Assembly (NCBI GenBank): GCA_963575745.1
Contig: CAUYUJ010016069.1
Span: 1 to 64,000, forward strand
DNA: 64,000 bases
Source: Prorocentrum cordatum
Taxonomy: Eukaryota > Sar > Dinophyceae > Prorocentrales > Prorocentraceae
Direction: 5' to 3'
Under the pieces are notes generated by a model. The model was not told where the DNA came from, did no database searches, and saw only the letters and a list, made by a program, of their open reading frames with translations. Position 1 is the first letter of the stretch. Every line of letters begins with the position of its first letter. Below, in pieces: positions 52,841-64,000 of this stretch. Both the position numbers and the translations under genes were made by a program.

Positions 52841-54060
52841 AACCCAGAGCGATGCGATGGGGTCATCAGAAAGGCTCATGGGAGGCCCGAGACAGCACAA
52901 GAGCGTTCCAAGAGGGACTCCACTTGCGTCAGGACGGCCCAAAAGACCCCCAAGGCACCCCAAAAAGCTTTCCAAGGGGCATTCAATGCACAAAAATCGT
53001 CCCATTTCCTTTGTAAAACTTACCATATCAGCATATTCTCCTCTCGGATTTCATCAGATTTCAGCTTTCAAGACGGTTTCAAAACCCCCGAGATCGCCTC
53101 CAGACGCCCCAAAAGGCCCCCAAGAAAGCTTCAAGACGGCCGAGCCGGGCCCCACGATCGCCCACGAGAGCCCCAAGACAGCCCAGAATGGAACCAAGAG
53201 GCCCCCCAAGGGCCCCCAGCACAGACCCACAAGGGCCATGGGAGGTCCCCGGAAGTGTCCAAGATGGGTCCAACGGGGGCTCCAGCGGGCCCAAGCTCCC
53301 CAAGACGGCCCAAGAAGGCCCCAGGACGGCCCATGAAGGCGCCACAACGGCCCACGAGGGCCCCGAAAACACCCCCACGATGTTTCCGAATGCCAACATA
53401 AAGACCCCCCAGGCACCCCAAAAAGCTGTCCAATGGGCCTTCAAAGCACAAAAGTCGCCCCATGTCCTTCTGTAAAACTTACAATATCAGCAGATTCGCC
53501 TTTCGGATTTCATTAGCTTTCAAGACGGTCTCAAAGCCCACGAGATCGCCTCCAGACGCCCCAAAAGGCCCCCAAGAAAGCTTCAAGACGGCCGAGCCGG
53601 GCCCCACGATCGCCCACGAGAGCCCCAAGACAGCCCAGAATGGAACCAAGAGGCCCCCCAAGGGCTCCCATGCCCTTCTGTAAAACTTAAGGCAATAATC
53701 CAGCCCCATATTCGCCTTTCGGATTTCACCAGCTTTCAAGACGGTTTCAAAGCCCCCGAGATCGCCTCCAGACGCTCCAAAAGGCCCCCAAGAAAGCTTC
53801 AAGACGGCCGAGCCGGGCCCCACGATCGCCCACGAGAGCCCCAAGACAGCCCAGAATGGAACCAAGAGGCCCCCCAAGGGCTCCCAGCACAGACCCACAA
53901 GGCCAATGGAGGTCCCCGGTAGTGCCCAAGATGGGTCCAAAGGGGGCTCCAGCGGGCCCAAGCTCCCCAAGACGGCCCAAGAAGGCCCCAGGACGGCCCA
54001 TGAAGGCGCCACAACGGCCTACGAGGGCCCCGAAAACACCCCCACGATGTTTCCGGATGC
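52841..54060. repeat. CCCAAGA array with three recently duplicated long units
   Basis: Long units start at about 53009, 53469 and 53680 (TGTAAAACTTA, CGGATTTCA, CTTTCAAGACGGT, then CCCCAAGACAGCCCAG). Units one and three run about 385 bp and differ at only about nine positions in the 300 bp I compared. Unit two is truncated at about 208 bp. The duplication is therefore recent. Confidence 0.85.
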
Positions 54061-54372
54061 CAGCATTCATTGAGTTTGCTCCCATGACAGTTCACATTGT
54101 GACCCGTTCATTGCTCCGGCGTGCACCGACAAAGCACGTGCGAGTTGCTATGCATGTTCGTACCCGTACACACGTAACTTCATATGTACCGATGTACGCT
54201 GTATGCACACATACAACAATGTAAGTATACTGTATACACCTAGACATAGATACGGAACGTGCATGCACGTGCGCATGTATACATGCATGCGGGCATGTAC
54301 GCCCGCACGAATTCCGCCTGCGTGCAGAACTCAAAGGACCAAGGTGCATGGCGCGCAGCGCGAATGCAGGTT

Positions 54373-54418
<46 letters not shown>

Positions 54419-54630
54419 CACAAGACTTGAAGCTCGCTGCGCTTCGCTTGAAAGTCTTGGTATAGTGCATGGTGGGAGTGAGGCGTGGGCCGAAGGCGGC
54501 CGTTGGGCTGCGCAAGGAAGTGTGCGCAGGACCGAGAACTGGACGAACATCGCAAGACACGCCGGCACGAGGACGACGGGGGCGCGCGCGCGCACGCGCG
54601 CGCGCGGGTGGGCGTGCGCGTGTAGCTCAC
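54061..54630. other. Sequence 3' of the Helitron-like frame, with TA and CG tracts
   Basis: Contains CATG/GTAC-rich sequence (54140-54300), a TA tract (54375-54411) and alternating CG (about 54585-54605) that could adopt Z-DNA. The minus-strand frame stays open through part of it, but its translation loses all resemblance to Helitron proteins below 54630. Confidence 0.6.
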
Positions 54631-56446
54631 AGGAGATGAGAAGGTCGACCTCGTCCGGAGTGGCGGGCGGGTTGAGGACAGCCAGAGCGATGTGCGCATG
54701 TGGAAGGCCGCGGAGCTGGTACTCGATCACTTTGATGAGGTAACGGCGAGCCCCGCAGAAAGAATCCTTCAAGAAAGCGACGATATTCTGCAGCCGGTCG
54801 TGAAAGACGCGGACGACGATGTCGGGTCTGTCGGCGGCGTTTTGTCCGCGGTGCAGTTGACCCACAATCTCTGGCCAGTAGGGGTTGCAAGTCAACGTGA
54901 TGAAGAACGACGGCGGGCCTTTGCGTCGCGCCAGCTCCAGGGCGTCAACGCGCAGTCGGCGAAGATGGCGAGGTGATCCTGGGACGCTCGATGGTAGAAC
55001 GTACTGTTTGCCAACCGTTCCGGCCTTGGCGGGGTCGTTGGCGAGCACCTCGCAGAGCTCCTGGCGAGTGGCGCTACGCTGTCGTTGTTGATGACGGATG
55101 TGGGAGAACCTTTCGTTTTCCATGCGCGCGAACACGTTAATGAGCCACTCGTTGAGCAGCCGTCCGCAAAGGTGCATGTGGGGGAGTCGGAGCAATTGTT
55201 GGCGATACCACCACATCTGTGTCACCTTGTGGCCGGTGGCGCTGATGACGTCTGTACTCCAGCCGCGGCCGCCGAACGGGTACCACAGGGGGTAACTCAA
55301 GGGTTCGTAAAACGGGCTCAGCGGGTGCAAGTAGGACGGCGTGTCGTGGCGCTTGTATGTGAAGACGATGGACCTTTTGTTGCGGTCAGGGGTGGGGTCG
55401 ACGTCCAGTATTCCAGCCACTTCGTTGACTCCCTCGTGCCACTCCAAGATGATATTCGCGTCTGCTGCTTGTTTGGACTGGCGGGCCAAACGCTGAATCA
55501 TACGCATGTGGGCATTTCTCGGCACTATGAGCTGTTCGAGTTGTTTTGTGGTCTGCTTGTTGAGGCCGTGCGCCGCGGCGGCGACGAAGCGGTCTTGCGG
55601 ATCGTGCACCAGGTATCGCAGAGGGACCTGGTCTGCCATAGAGAATACGCGTCGGTAAATCGTCCCATGGATACGGATGTTTGCTGGCCGGCGGGCGTCT
55701 CCGAATCGAAGCTCTGTGTCCCCAGTGCTGCACTGGATTTCGTGTTGTGCGAGGGCGAAGAGGCTGTTGTACCGCCTGGGCTGCGCCGTGAAGCCAGTGT
55801 ACCGAAGCTCGTTGGTGGTGGTGTCGTACATCTTGTCTCCGCGGTCGTCTGTGAGCGGCCAATGGGAGGGGAAGATGTCGCAGAGGGGTTTGTCGGGGCA
55901 TTGGAAATAGGTGTCAAAGTTGACGAAGTACTTCCCGGCATTACAACAGAACGTTTTGGACTCCGAGTTGAACAAAAGTGCGCCGCAGTGGTCGCATTGG
56001 GTGGACATGTCCCCCAAAGAAATGGAGGCGAGGGTCGACGGTGGGCGGCCGCCGTCGGGGGCGGGCGCGGCACAGTTGAAGCAAACTGGGCCAACCCGCT
56101 TCGGGGCCCGCTGTGGAAACATGTCGGTGGGCCAGCAGACGCCGCACCTGGAGCAGACGATGTCGGTATGCTGTCTAAGTGCCCCGCTACGCTGAAGCGC
56201 GGCTCTTGTGCAGGTCAAACATTTGCGGGTACTTCGTCGCCACTGGTCCGGCGCGTACTCAGCCTGCGCGAGCTCTGTCCCGCAGCTGGCGCAGGGTCGT
56301 AGAAGTACAGGGGCATTAGCGGTGGAGCAGCACTCCTTGCATCGGGCTGTCCGAGATGAAGAGTGCAACTGCGTGGCGGAAAAGGCAGACGTGTCCAAGC
56401 ATCGGTGGCATTGCGTGCAAGTCAAGGTTGAGCGCTTCGGTGGCAT
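54631..56446 (-). CDS. Helitron-like Rep/helicase, N-terminal part
   Basis: The start is taken at the ATG at 56446 (MPPKRSTLTCTQC). About 60 upstream codons are open but Pro/Ser-rich and less likely. In order: four CxxC zinc-ribbon-like pairs (CTQC...CKEC, CASC...CLTC, CSRC...CFNC, CDHC), FYEPLSYPLWYPFGGRGW, then PPSFFITLTCNPYWPEI, and the HUH motif in RGLPHAHIALAV (His codons at 54692-54700). These match the Helitron_like_N and Rep region, which nicks DNA in rolling-circle transposition. The catalytic tyrosines and the helicase are missing. Similarity stops at VDLLIS, exactly where TCTCCT|GTGAGC offers a splice donor, so either an intron or a truncation follows. No frame break is seen within this part. 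Confidence 0.85.
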
Positions 56447-56811
56447 TTGACGGCCGTCACGCGATAAGGCTTGAGCCTGCAGCAGCGGCCGGCATGGCAG
56501 GAGGAACCATGGAGAGTGCGGGGGAGCGGCGTGGGGAGGTGGGAAGGAATGGGCAGGGGTGGCAAGAAGGGAAAGAGGAGAGCCGGTAGGCTCTGAAGAC
56601 GGTCTCGGAAGGATACGGACCACCATTTGAGTATGAAGGCTAGATGAACATGTTGGGGCGCTTGTGGTATTTTGGAGGTGGAAGTCCGTTTGGGATTCGC
56701 GGTGCGAGGTAGCGTTCGGGAGAGGCGGTTAGGAAGAGCAGGAAGGAGAGCTGGTAGGCTTTTGTGGGAGATCGGGGGTGGTTCGGAGTGGCACTGGGGC
56801 CTCTTGCAATA
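56447..56811. other. 5' flank of the Helitron-like frame
   Basis: A duplicated GGAAGGAATGGGCAGG / AGGAAGAGCAGGAAGG theme (about 56540-56585 and 56725-56750). No promoter element that I can support. Confidence 0.4.
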
Positions 56812-57376
56812 TGTAGGGGGGCTTTGGGGGCCTTTACGGGGCTTCGGGGCGTTCCAGGGGACCTCTTGGGGCCTCTTGGGAGCCTTTTGGGGGCCTCTTG
56901 GGGGCTTTGGGGGGTGTTTTCAGAGCCTTCTGGAATCCTTGCAGGTGTTCTTGGGGGCCTTTGGGGGCCTCTTGGGGCCTGTTGGGGACCTTTTGGGCCT
57001 CTTTGGGGGCTGCTTGGATGCCGTATTGAGGCCGCGGAGGCTGATAGGAGGCGATCAAGTTAGAAGGCGGAAATTATCAATTTCCTATAGGTTTTTGATC
57101 GATCTCAGCCTCCCGGGGGGCTGTTCGGGGGGCGCTTGAAGCCCTTGTGGGCTCGTTGGCTGCCTATGGGGCCGTCTTGAGGTTATCTTGAGCCGTCTTG
57201 GAGCGTTTTTGGGCCGTCTCGGCAATTGCTCGAAGCCATCAAGGGGGTCTGGGGGGCCGAAGTCGAGGTCCGGGAGGCCCCCGTGGCGGTCCAGGAGGCT
57301 CCAGTGGGCCGCCAAATCCTATTGGGGGGGGGGGGACCCTTCGGTGTCAGTTTCCTGGTGTGAGATTATTAAGATA
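56812..57376. repeat. CTTGGGG minisatellite array, forward
   Basis: GGGGCCTCTTGGGGGCTTTG-type units, densest 56815-57020 and 57115-57240. Same family as 36.65-37.56 kb. A run of ten G lies at 57325-57334. Confidence 0.8.
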
Positions 57377-57377
57377 G

Positions 57378-57474
<97 letters not shown>

Positions 57475-57690
57475 GGTGTGTGTGTGTATGCATATATGGT
57501 TGTTTATGCATGTGTGTATGTTTGCATGTAGGGATGCGTGTAGCTATGTATGTATCTATGTAGGTAGGTATGTATGTATGCATGCATGCATGCATGCATG
57601 CATGCATGTATGTATGTATGTATGTATGTATGTGTACATCTACGTTTATGTGTAGAAGTATGTGTATATGTGTACACCGATGTATTACAT
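57377..57690. repeat. TA tract followed by TATG and CATG repeats
   Basis: About 85 bp of uninterrupted TA (57379-57463), then TGTATG words, about eight CATG units (57578-57608) and TATG units. Confidence 0.95.
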
Positions 57691-57719
57691 ATATCCGGCC
57701 ACTGTGACTGGGTTGTGCT

Positions 57720-58260
57720 TCGTAGGCCTCTTGGATGGATGTGCGTGGGGATGTCGTGGAGTCAGTTTGAGGCCTATTCGGGGCCACTTTGGGGCCCCTT
57801 GGGGGTTGTTTGGGGGGCCTCTCGGTGCCAACGTGGGGCCTCTTGGGGGCGTCTTGTGGCCTCCAAGTTGTATCTTGGGGCCTCTTGGGCAGGACTTGGG
57901 CCGTCTTAAGGCTCTCTTGGGCTGTCGGGAGCGCCTCGTATGCCATCTTGGGGCCCTCTTGGGCCGTCTTGGAGCCCTCTTGGTGGCCTGTTGGGCCTTC
58001 TTGAACGCTGTGAGGCCGAAAGGTCGTATATGCTGAGCATGTCTGTTCCCCGAGCGGATTTGGAAGTTTGTTGCCTCGTGGAATGCCTTTGAGCCTCTCT
58101 CGGGGCGTCTTGGGCGCCTCTTCAGCAGTCTTCGGGCCACCCTGGGTGTCTTGGACCGATCGTTCGGCGATTCGAGGCCCTCATAGACAGTCTTGAGGGC
58201 CTTTTGGTGCCATCTTGGCCGGCTTGGAGCCCTCTTGGGCCCGACAAGGCCACGCGGCAA
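57720..58260. repeat. CTTGGGG minisatellite array, forward, second block
   Basis: GGGGCCTCTTGGGGGCGTCTT-like units continue the family. It is separated from the 56.8 kb block by the TA/TATG tract. Confidence 0.8.
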
Positions 58261-58599
58261 GATGCGACGGGGCCCAGGGGGCACGCGACAAACCCTTAGA
58301 GATGTTAGAGCTGGGTGTCCAGGCCGCTGAAGCAATCCTCAGGAGTGAGGACTGAGGCTTAAGGGGTTAGGCCGAGGATCAGAGGACACTCCGACTCGTT
58401 CCTCAGGGCACGGCGTAAGCATTCACTTTCGGAGGTCCGCGCGGATTCCTTGGATCAGCTGTGGGTCCCCCTGGCGGTCCGTCCGGCGCCGCCCTTGGCG
58501 CGCTCCGCGCGCCCAGGGACGGGGGAGAAGCGCCGATCCAAAAGTCCGCACGTGCCTCCGAGAAACTACGTTTCGTACAGCGTTTTGCGCATCGATGTC
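58261..58599. other. Unassigned stretch
   Basis: Contains the GC-rich self-complementary patch GGCGCGCTCCGCGCGCC (58497-58513). No gene recognised. Confidence 0.45.
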
Positions 58600-58890
58600 A
58601 GCGCATATGTTGCTCCACCTACATTAGCACCACGTAAATAACACTACATATATTGTATTACGTAGATCGATCCTCTTTCATTGCGCAACATAGATTGCAT
58701 TACGCAGGTTGCACTACAACTATCGCATCACATATATTGTACACTATGATTAGCACATCGTAGTTTGCACAACACTAATTACCAACATAGATCTTTGCAC
58801 ATCTATTGATCCACGTGGTTGGCACCACATATATTGCACCACGTAGATTGCACCACATGGATTGCACAACCTGTATTGCACCACGTAGGT
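58600..58890. repeat. About 17-bp GATTGCACCACGTA repeat
   Basis: Units such as ATTGCACCACGTAGATT and GCACCACATATATT, most regular at 58815-58890. The same unit occurs near 60345-60375 and at 62745-62925. Confidence 0.85.
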
Positions 58891-59420
58891 TCGCCGATCT
58901 CAAGAAATACGATTCTATCCACCCCGAACCCCTGGGACCGTCCCTTCGCCTTTTATGAATTTGCAGTGTAGATCTGAGAATGCTTCCTCGTTCATCTCCT
59001 CCATGTAGCTAGAGAATCGGTACCGACATGCCCCGTCATCCGTTGCAGAAGGTACGATGCGCGCAGTCTCGTTTATCAAAAAAGCAAATTTTCTCAAATC
59101 CCTTGCAAAATCCTGGGACGACGTCCACACGCGCACGTCGTCGCGCATGCCAAAATCCGTCAAAACCTTGTGTTTCGAAGGGATTTCAACACCGATTGCC
59201 CCGAACACATCTGAACAGGCACGGTTGTTCATCATGGTTTTCCGAAACGGTCAGCGCGCGCGCGATCTTGCGAACTTTTTTTTTCATAAGTGGTTTTGAA
59301 CATTGCCATCGCATGCGACCAAGCGGGCCTCTCGCGCGCGCATGTCAACATCATCTGACAGCAAGACGAAGTCCACGCGCGCGTCGTCGCTCGCGCATGC
59401 GAAGAGACTGTTTTTGTTAG

Positions 59421-59611
59421 GGTCCGGCGATAACCCGGGTTATCGGGCTTGCCCCCCCCACCCCACCCCCCCGGATAATCTAACCTTGCCCGTTGTGCAG
59501 GTCCGGGGTGGGGGGCGCGGGCATATTCAGGGCAGCCCACAGCGCGAAGGTTAGGTTGTCGGCCGGCCCCCTCCTCCACCCCCCCGCCGGGATAACCCGG
59601 GCGATCGCCGC
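59421..59611. mobile_element. Small MITE-like element, copy 2
   Basis: The left end GGTCCGGCGATAACCCGGGT contains the perfect palindrome GATAACCCGGGTTATC (59429-59444). The right end is GGGATAACCCGGGCGATCGC. A TTAG lies immediately outside each end (59417-59420 and 59611-59614 region), a possible 4-bp target duplication. The internal parts (C run, GCGCGGGCAT, GCGCGAAGGTTAGGTTGTC) match 29984-30188. Confidence 0.7.
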
Positions 59612-59919
59612 TTAGAAATAACATGTATCCAAAATCAGTGACATATTTTTCAGGCGAAAGGATTTCAACATTTAGTGCCCCGAGCAGATATAAATAAACA
59701 TGGTTTCTCATCATGGCTTTTCAAACCGGTTTGCGCGCGCGCTCTTGCGAAATCGTTTTTCGCTTCGGTTTTCAACATTCCCAAAAAATGTTACCACACG
59801 GGCCTCTCGCGCGCGCATGTCGAAATCGTTTGAAATCCTTTGCGCGCGTGCTGGGGGCGCACGATCCTGGCCAAATCATCCACTGCGGGCCACTCGCGCC
59901 CGTGTGCCGCGCGCGCATG

Positions 59920-60370
59920 TCGAAATATTTCCACACGTTTCATTACCGATCCGTGGACATCATAATTTTCACTGGCGTGATCAGATCGGCGCCGTCTTTG
60001 GCCTTGCCGTTGCCACCGTCATCGTCATTTGCCGTTGTCGACGTCGCCTCAATACCGCGCCCGCCCGAGTCGCCGACTCGCATTGAAGTGCCCCCGCGTC
60101 AGCGCGGCCTGCGCGACGTGCCGGGAAAGTCCCCAGCGGTCAGCGCCACCGCGGCCGCGTCGGTCGCGCCAGACTAGCTGGCCGCTTTGCGCCCTAGCCT
60201 GCGCGTGCTGGCGCGGCCGCAGCGACGCGTCAGCCAGCGCCAGGCAGTCATCGCAATCGCCGCCATATGTGTTTTGCAAACAGAGTTGCGGGTGGGTGGA
60301 TGGAATGATTGCGAAATAAGTGGGGTTGACAACAACACGTTCGGCAGGGTGTATCGTACCACGTATATTT
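59920..60370. repeat. 450-bp duplicated block, copy 1
   Basis: Shares with 62335-62800 the words GGCGTGATCA, CGAGTCGCCGACTCGCA, GCCACTGCGGCCGCG-like and GTTTTGCAAAC, in the same order. Open frames occur on both strands. No domain recognised. Confidence 0.75.
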
Positions 60371-61085
60371 GCTTTGCTCAAGAAGGAATTAGAGTCGACC
60401 CCCCTGGGATCATCCGTACCATTTATCATATTGCAGTTTACATGCGATGTTGCCCCGTCGTCCCTCGTAAATGTGAGCTCGTACCATCCCACCCAGGCCG
60501 GTATCGACACCCCCCGTGGTTTTTTGCACCAAATGCTATGCGCGCGCAGTCATTTGTCAAACATCACTGTTTGTTTATCAAACGTCTGCAGTTTCCAAGG
60601 ACATCTTGCAAAAGATGTGACGACGCGCGCGCCGTCGCGCGCGCATGTTGCAGTGTTTCATTTAATTTGTTTGGTATCCGTTGGGAGTTCACAATCGAGT
60701 ATCCCGAACTCGCAAAGACACGCTGTTTCGCAATAGTGTTTTCGGTCGTTATGACAAAAGCACATGCGCTCGCGCTCTTGCGAACGCTCATGGAAGCCCT
60801 AAGGTATTCTGCATGTTCATAACGTGCTACCAAATGGTCTTCGCGCGCGCATGTCGAGATCGCTCGAACTCCCTTGCGCGCGTGCTGTCGCAAGAATCGT
60901 GTCAACATATGTGCCAGAGTGCACACGCGCGCGTCGTCGCGCGCGCATCCCGCAATCCGTCAACAACCTTCGGCTTCGTTAGGAGTTCAGTACCGGATGT
61001 CCCGGAACCATATAAGAACACTTGGCTTCGCAACATCCGTTTGCAAAAAGTTCCCGCGTTTTTGCCAAATTTTAAGAAACTATAG

Positions 61086-62176
61086 AACGTGTTCTACCGC
61101 TGCTGGCGGACATCAGGAGGGGGTCACTACCGGTTCGAACCCCCCCTCTCCGGAAAACCGCGGGGGGTCATTATAGGTATACCGGTTCGAACCCCCCCCA
61201 GTCCATCATGAAAAGGGGGGGGGTCACTGCCGGTTCGACCCCCCCCCCTCGAAAACTGGGGGGATCACTACCGGTTCGAACCCCCCCCCCTCGAAAACCG
61301 GGGGTGGGCTGCGGACAGTGGTGGGGACGGTGGTGGTGGGGACACTGGTGAGGGGACAGCGGGACAGTGGTGGGGACAGTGGGACAGTGGTGGGGGCGGT
61401 GGTGGTGGGGACAGTGGTGAGGACAATGGTGGGAACAGTGGGGACAGTGGGACAGTGGTGGGGACGGTAGTGGTGGGGACAGTGGTGTGGGGAAAGTGGG
61501 AATGTTGTGGAAACAGTGGGACAGTGGAGGGTACAGTGGTGGTGGGGACACTGGTGAAGGCGGTGGCGAGGGCGACTGTGGGACAATGGGACAGAGGTGC
61601 AGTGGGGACAGAGGTGGGGACAGTGGGGACAGTGGTGGGAACAGTGGGGCAGCTCAGTGGGACAGCGGAGGAGTCAGTGGGATAGTGGGGACAGTGGGGA
61701 TAGTCGGGCAGTGGTTGGGGCCGTGGAGAAAGTTGGGAGAGTGGAGCTGTGGTGGGAACAGTGATGGGGACAGGTGGGATAGTGCGACAGTGGTGGGGGC
61801 ACTGGTGGGGACAGTAGGGACGGTGGTGGAACACTGGTGGAGGACAGTGTCGCTGTGAACAACTGTGGGGGATGTGGCGCGGACGGTGGTAGGGACCTGG
61901 AGTCGTTTGCTGGCGGTGAGGGGGTGGGGTTCGAACCGGTAGTGACCCCCCCTCCGGTTTTCAAGGGCGGGGGGTTCGAACCGGTAGTGACCCCCCCAGT
62001 TTTCGAGGGGGGGGGGGGTAGGGGAAGGGGGGATTTTGCCGGGGGAGGGGGGGGGGGGGGGAGGGGGGGGGTCCAGCGGGGGGGGGGGTGGATTTTCGGA
62101 GATGGAAGGGAGACCCCCGGGCTCCAGAGGAAGAGGGGGGGGAATTATCCACAGTAAAGCGGCGGTGGGTCACGCT
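61086..62176. mobile_element. TIR/foldback-type non-autonomous element, copy 2
   Basis: The left end AACGTGTTCTACCGCTGCT and the reverse complement of the right end (AGCGTGACCCACCGCCGCT) match at 14 of 19. It carries the same subterminal CACTACCGGTTCGAACC blocks (four forward near 61120-61285, two inverted near 61925-61995), GGACAGTGG minisatellite and G-rich run as copy 1 at 654-1774, in the same orientation. It interrupts the 58.9-63.5 kb repeat. Confidence 0.75.
61310..61860. repeat. GGACAGTGG minisatellite, second copy
   Basis: The order of unit variants follows that at 896-1490 closely, with small indels and substitutions. Confidence 0.85.
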
Positions 62177-62334
62177 TTCTTTAAGAAAACCATCGGCATT
62201 TCTGTTTCGTGGAACTCTGCCAAACGAGCCTCTCGCGCCGCATGCCGAATTCATTCGAACGCCCGTGCGCGCGTGTTGGGGGGGGGCACGGTCCGTGTTA
62301 AAAAATATCATGCGGTCCCGCGCGTCGGCCGCGC

Positions 62335-62800
62335 GCGCATGTCGAACTCTTTCCAACATCTCCATCACGGACACGTGAACGCTGTCACCGTCGTCGGCGT
62401 GATCACTATCGGCGCCGTCATTGGCCGTACCGTCGCCGTTTTCATTGTCGTCGCCATCGCCGCTACTATCATCATCGTGTCGACCGTTGTCGACGTTGCC
62501 ATGATACTGCGACCGCCCAAGTCGCCGACTCGCAGTGAAGCGCTCGCTGGGATGTGCCCAGCGGTCAACGCCACTGCGGCCGCGCCGGTCGTTCAAATTG
62601 GCTGGCCGTTGCGCGCGCCAGCATGCGCGGGTTCGGCCGCAGAGATGCACCAGCCAACACCAAGCAATCATCGAGGTCGCCGCCGCATTGGTTTTGCAAA
62701 CCAAGTTGCGTGTGGGTGGGCGGATCGAGTGCGCGAGCAGTGGAATTGACAACGCGCTGCACATATAATTTATTCGCACCACATATATTGTTCCACGTAG
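62335..62800. repeat. 450-bp duplicated block, copy 2
   Basis: Homologous to 59920-60370 and likewise followed by GCACCACRTA repeats (62745-62925). Confidence 0.75.
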
Positions 62801-63547
62801 ATTGTATCACATAGATAATACCTTGTTGCGTTTCATCATAACTTGCCGAACGTCAAATGCACACCGTGAATTGCGCAGTAAAGGTTGCACCACATAGATT
62901 GCACCACGTAGATTCTCTTTTCTAAACACAGAATAGACTCTACCCCTCCCCCTTGGCGGTATTTCCCCGCTTTCGGGTATGCACTATCCCAGGGGGGTCG
63001 GAATCGGCCCCCTGAGGTTCCCTTGAAAAAAAAACGATACGCGGGGACATCTTTCGTTCGAACATAGGATTTTTGCACGAATCCCTTGCAACAAATTGGA
63101 CGAAGTGCGCACGCGCGCGTCGTCACGCACGCATGCCGAAATCCTACCAAAACGCTGGGTGCCGGAAGGGTTTCGCAATCGAATTTCCAACACACATGCA
63201 AAAAAAACACAGGGTTTCGCGACAGCGATTTGCTAAACAAACTTGCGCGCGAGCCTGTGCAAAATCTAAAAAGAAACCATAGTTTTTCAAGATTTTCTCA
63301 AAATGCTACCAAACGGGCTTTTCGCGCGCGCATGTCGAAATCTGTCGAACGCCCTTGCGCGTGTGTCGTCGCGGGAATCCTCTGCAACAAAAAATGGGAC
63401 GAAGTGCGGACGCGCGCGTCGTCGCGCTCGTATGCCAAAATCCTTCAAAACCCATCGGTTTCGGAAGGATTTTAACATCGTGTGTCCAAACAACCTACAA
63501 AAACACAAGGTTTCGCAACACGGATTTTCAACAAAAGCGTGCGCGCG

Positions 63548-63911
63548 CTTTCTCGCGTCGTCGTCGTCGTCGTCGCCGTCCTCACTCCTCCCGCGTCGTC
63601 GTCGTCGTCGCCTACGTCGTCCTCTGTTTTTCCTCGTGTTCGTCGTCGTCTTCCTCTTTGGCGTCGTGGCCGTTTCCGTCGTCGTTGTCGCCGTGGTCGT
63701 CCTTCGCCGTCCTTCCTCCTCCTTCGCCGTTCGCGTCGTCGCCGTCCTCCCTCCTCCCTCGTCGTTGTCGTCGTTGTCGTCGTTGTCGCCGTCGTCGTCC
63801 TCCCTCCCCCCACGTCGTCGGCTTCGTTGGCGACGTCGTCGTCGTCTTCGTCGTCGTCGGCGGCGTCGGCGTCGTCGTCTTCGTCGTCGTCGACGTCGGC
63901 GTCGTCATCGT

Positions 63912-63952
<41 letters not shown>

Positions 63953-64000
63953 GCGTCGTTGATGTCGTCGTCGTCGTCGGTGTCGTCGTCGTCGTCGGCG
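63548..64000. repeat. GTC triplet tract
   Basis: Degenerate GTCGTCGTC with CCTCC interruptions, running to the window edge and becoming purer to the right. Arg/Val-rich frames are by-products. Confidence 0.9.

Larger units (their letters stand above)
58900..63540. repeat. Higher-order repeat with GCGCGCGCATG units
   Basis: Repeated units around ACGCGCGCGTCGTCGCGC, GCGCGCATGTCGAAATC and GGATTTCAACA occur near 59130, 59335, 59385, 59812, 59922, 60640, 60855, 60935, 62335, 63110, 63330 and 63410. A 450-bp block is duplicated (59920-60370 and 62335-62800), each copy running into the GCACCACGTA repeat. Two transposable elements are inserted (59421-59611 and 61086-62176). Confidence 0.75.

Overview
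The window looks like repeat-rich, GC-rich nuclear DNA of a large-genome protist. A dinoflagellate is the best fit. The retroelement at 16.8-20.8 kb has the reverse-transcriptase signature (CYE, GIVAGS..ATFE, HVDD), the fused RNase H and the C-terminal zinc ribbons that I associate with non-LTR elements of Prorocentrum, Symbiodiniaceae and Polarella. This assignment is inference from family memory. I found no spliced-leader copy, rRNA or tRNA to confirm it. Confidence in dinoflagellate is about 0.6.

Layout. 0-6 kb: a 1.1 kb element with terminal inverted repeats, then a higher-order satellite of TTGCA, GGA, TCG and GCCACGTGGC blocks. 6-16 kb: unassigned sequence with GGA tracts, a perfect 18-bp hairpin, an 84-bp tandem repeat and a 1.6 kb GAT/GCT tract. 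16.4-20.9 kb: a decayed non-LTR retrotransposon with several frameshifts. 21-27 kb: a 90-bp satellite in two head-to-tail cassettes, flanked on both sides by a GTGGTGCACAC-rich repeat. 28-36 kb: mostly unassigned, with a small MITE-like element, a 58-bp-arm inverted repeat and a broken reading frame encoding about 21-residue repeats. 36-39 kb: CTTGGGG arrays and other minisatellites. 39-41 kb: the best candidates for ordinary gene exons, with GT-AG boundaries. 41-48 kb: repeats plus a zinc-finger and coiled-coil reading frame that may be the 5' part of another retroelement. 48-58 kb: more CTTGGGG/CCCAAGA arrays, AT-rich islands and, on the minus strand, the N-terminal part of a Helitron-like Rep protein. 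58-64 kb: a second higher-order repeat carrying inserted copies of two elements seen earlier in the window, ending in a GTC tract.

No complete, intact conventional gene was found. Most long open frames lie in repeats whose period is a multiple of three and are probably not genes. The window is mainly a record of transposition and tandem amplification. Two non-autonomous element families are each present twice, tens of kilobases apart, and several satellites recur with the same order of parts.
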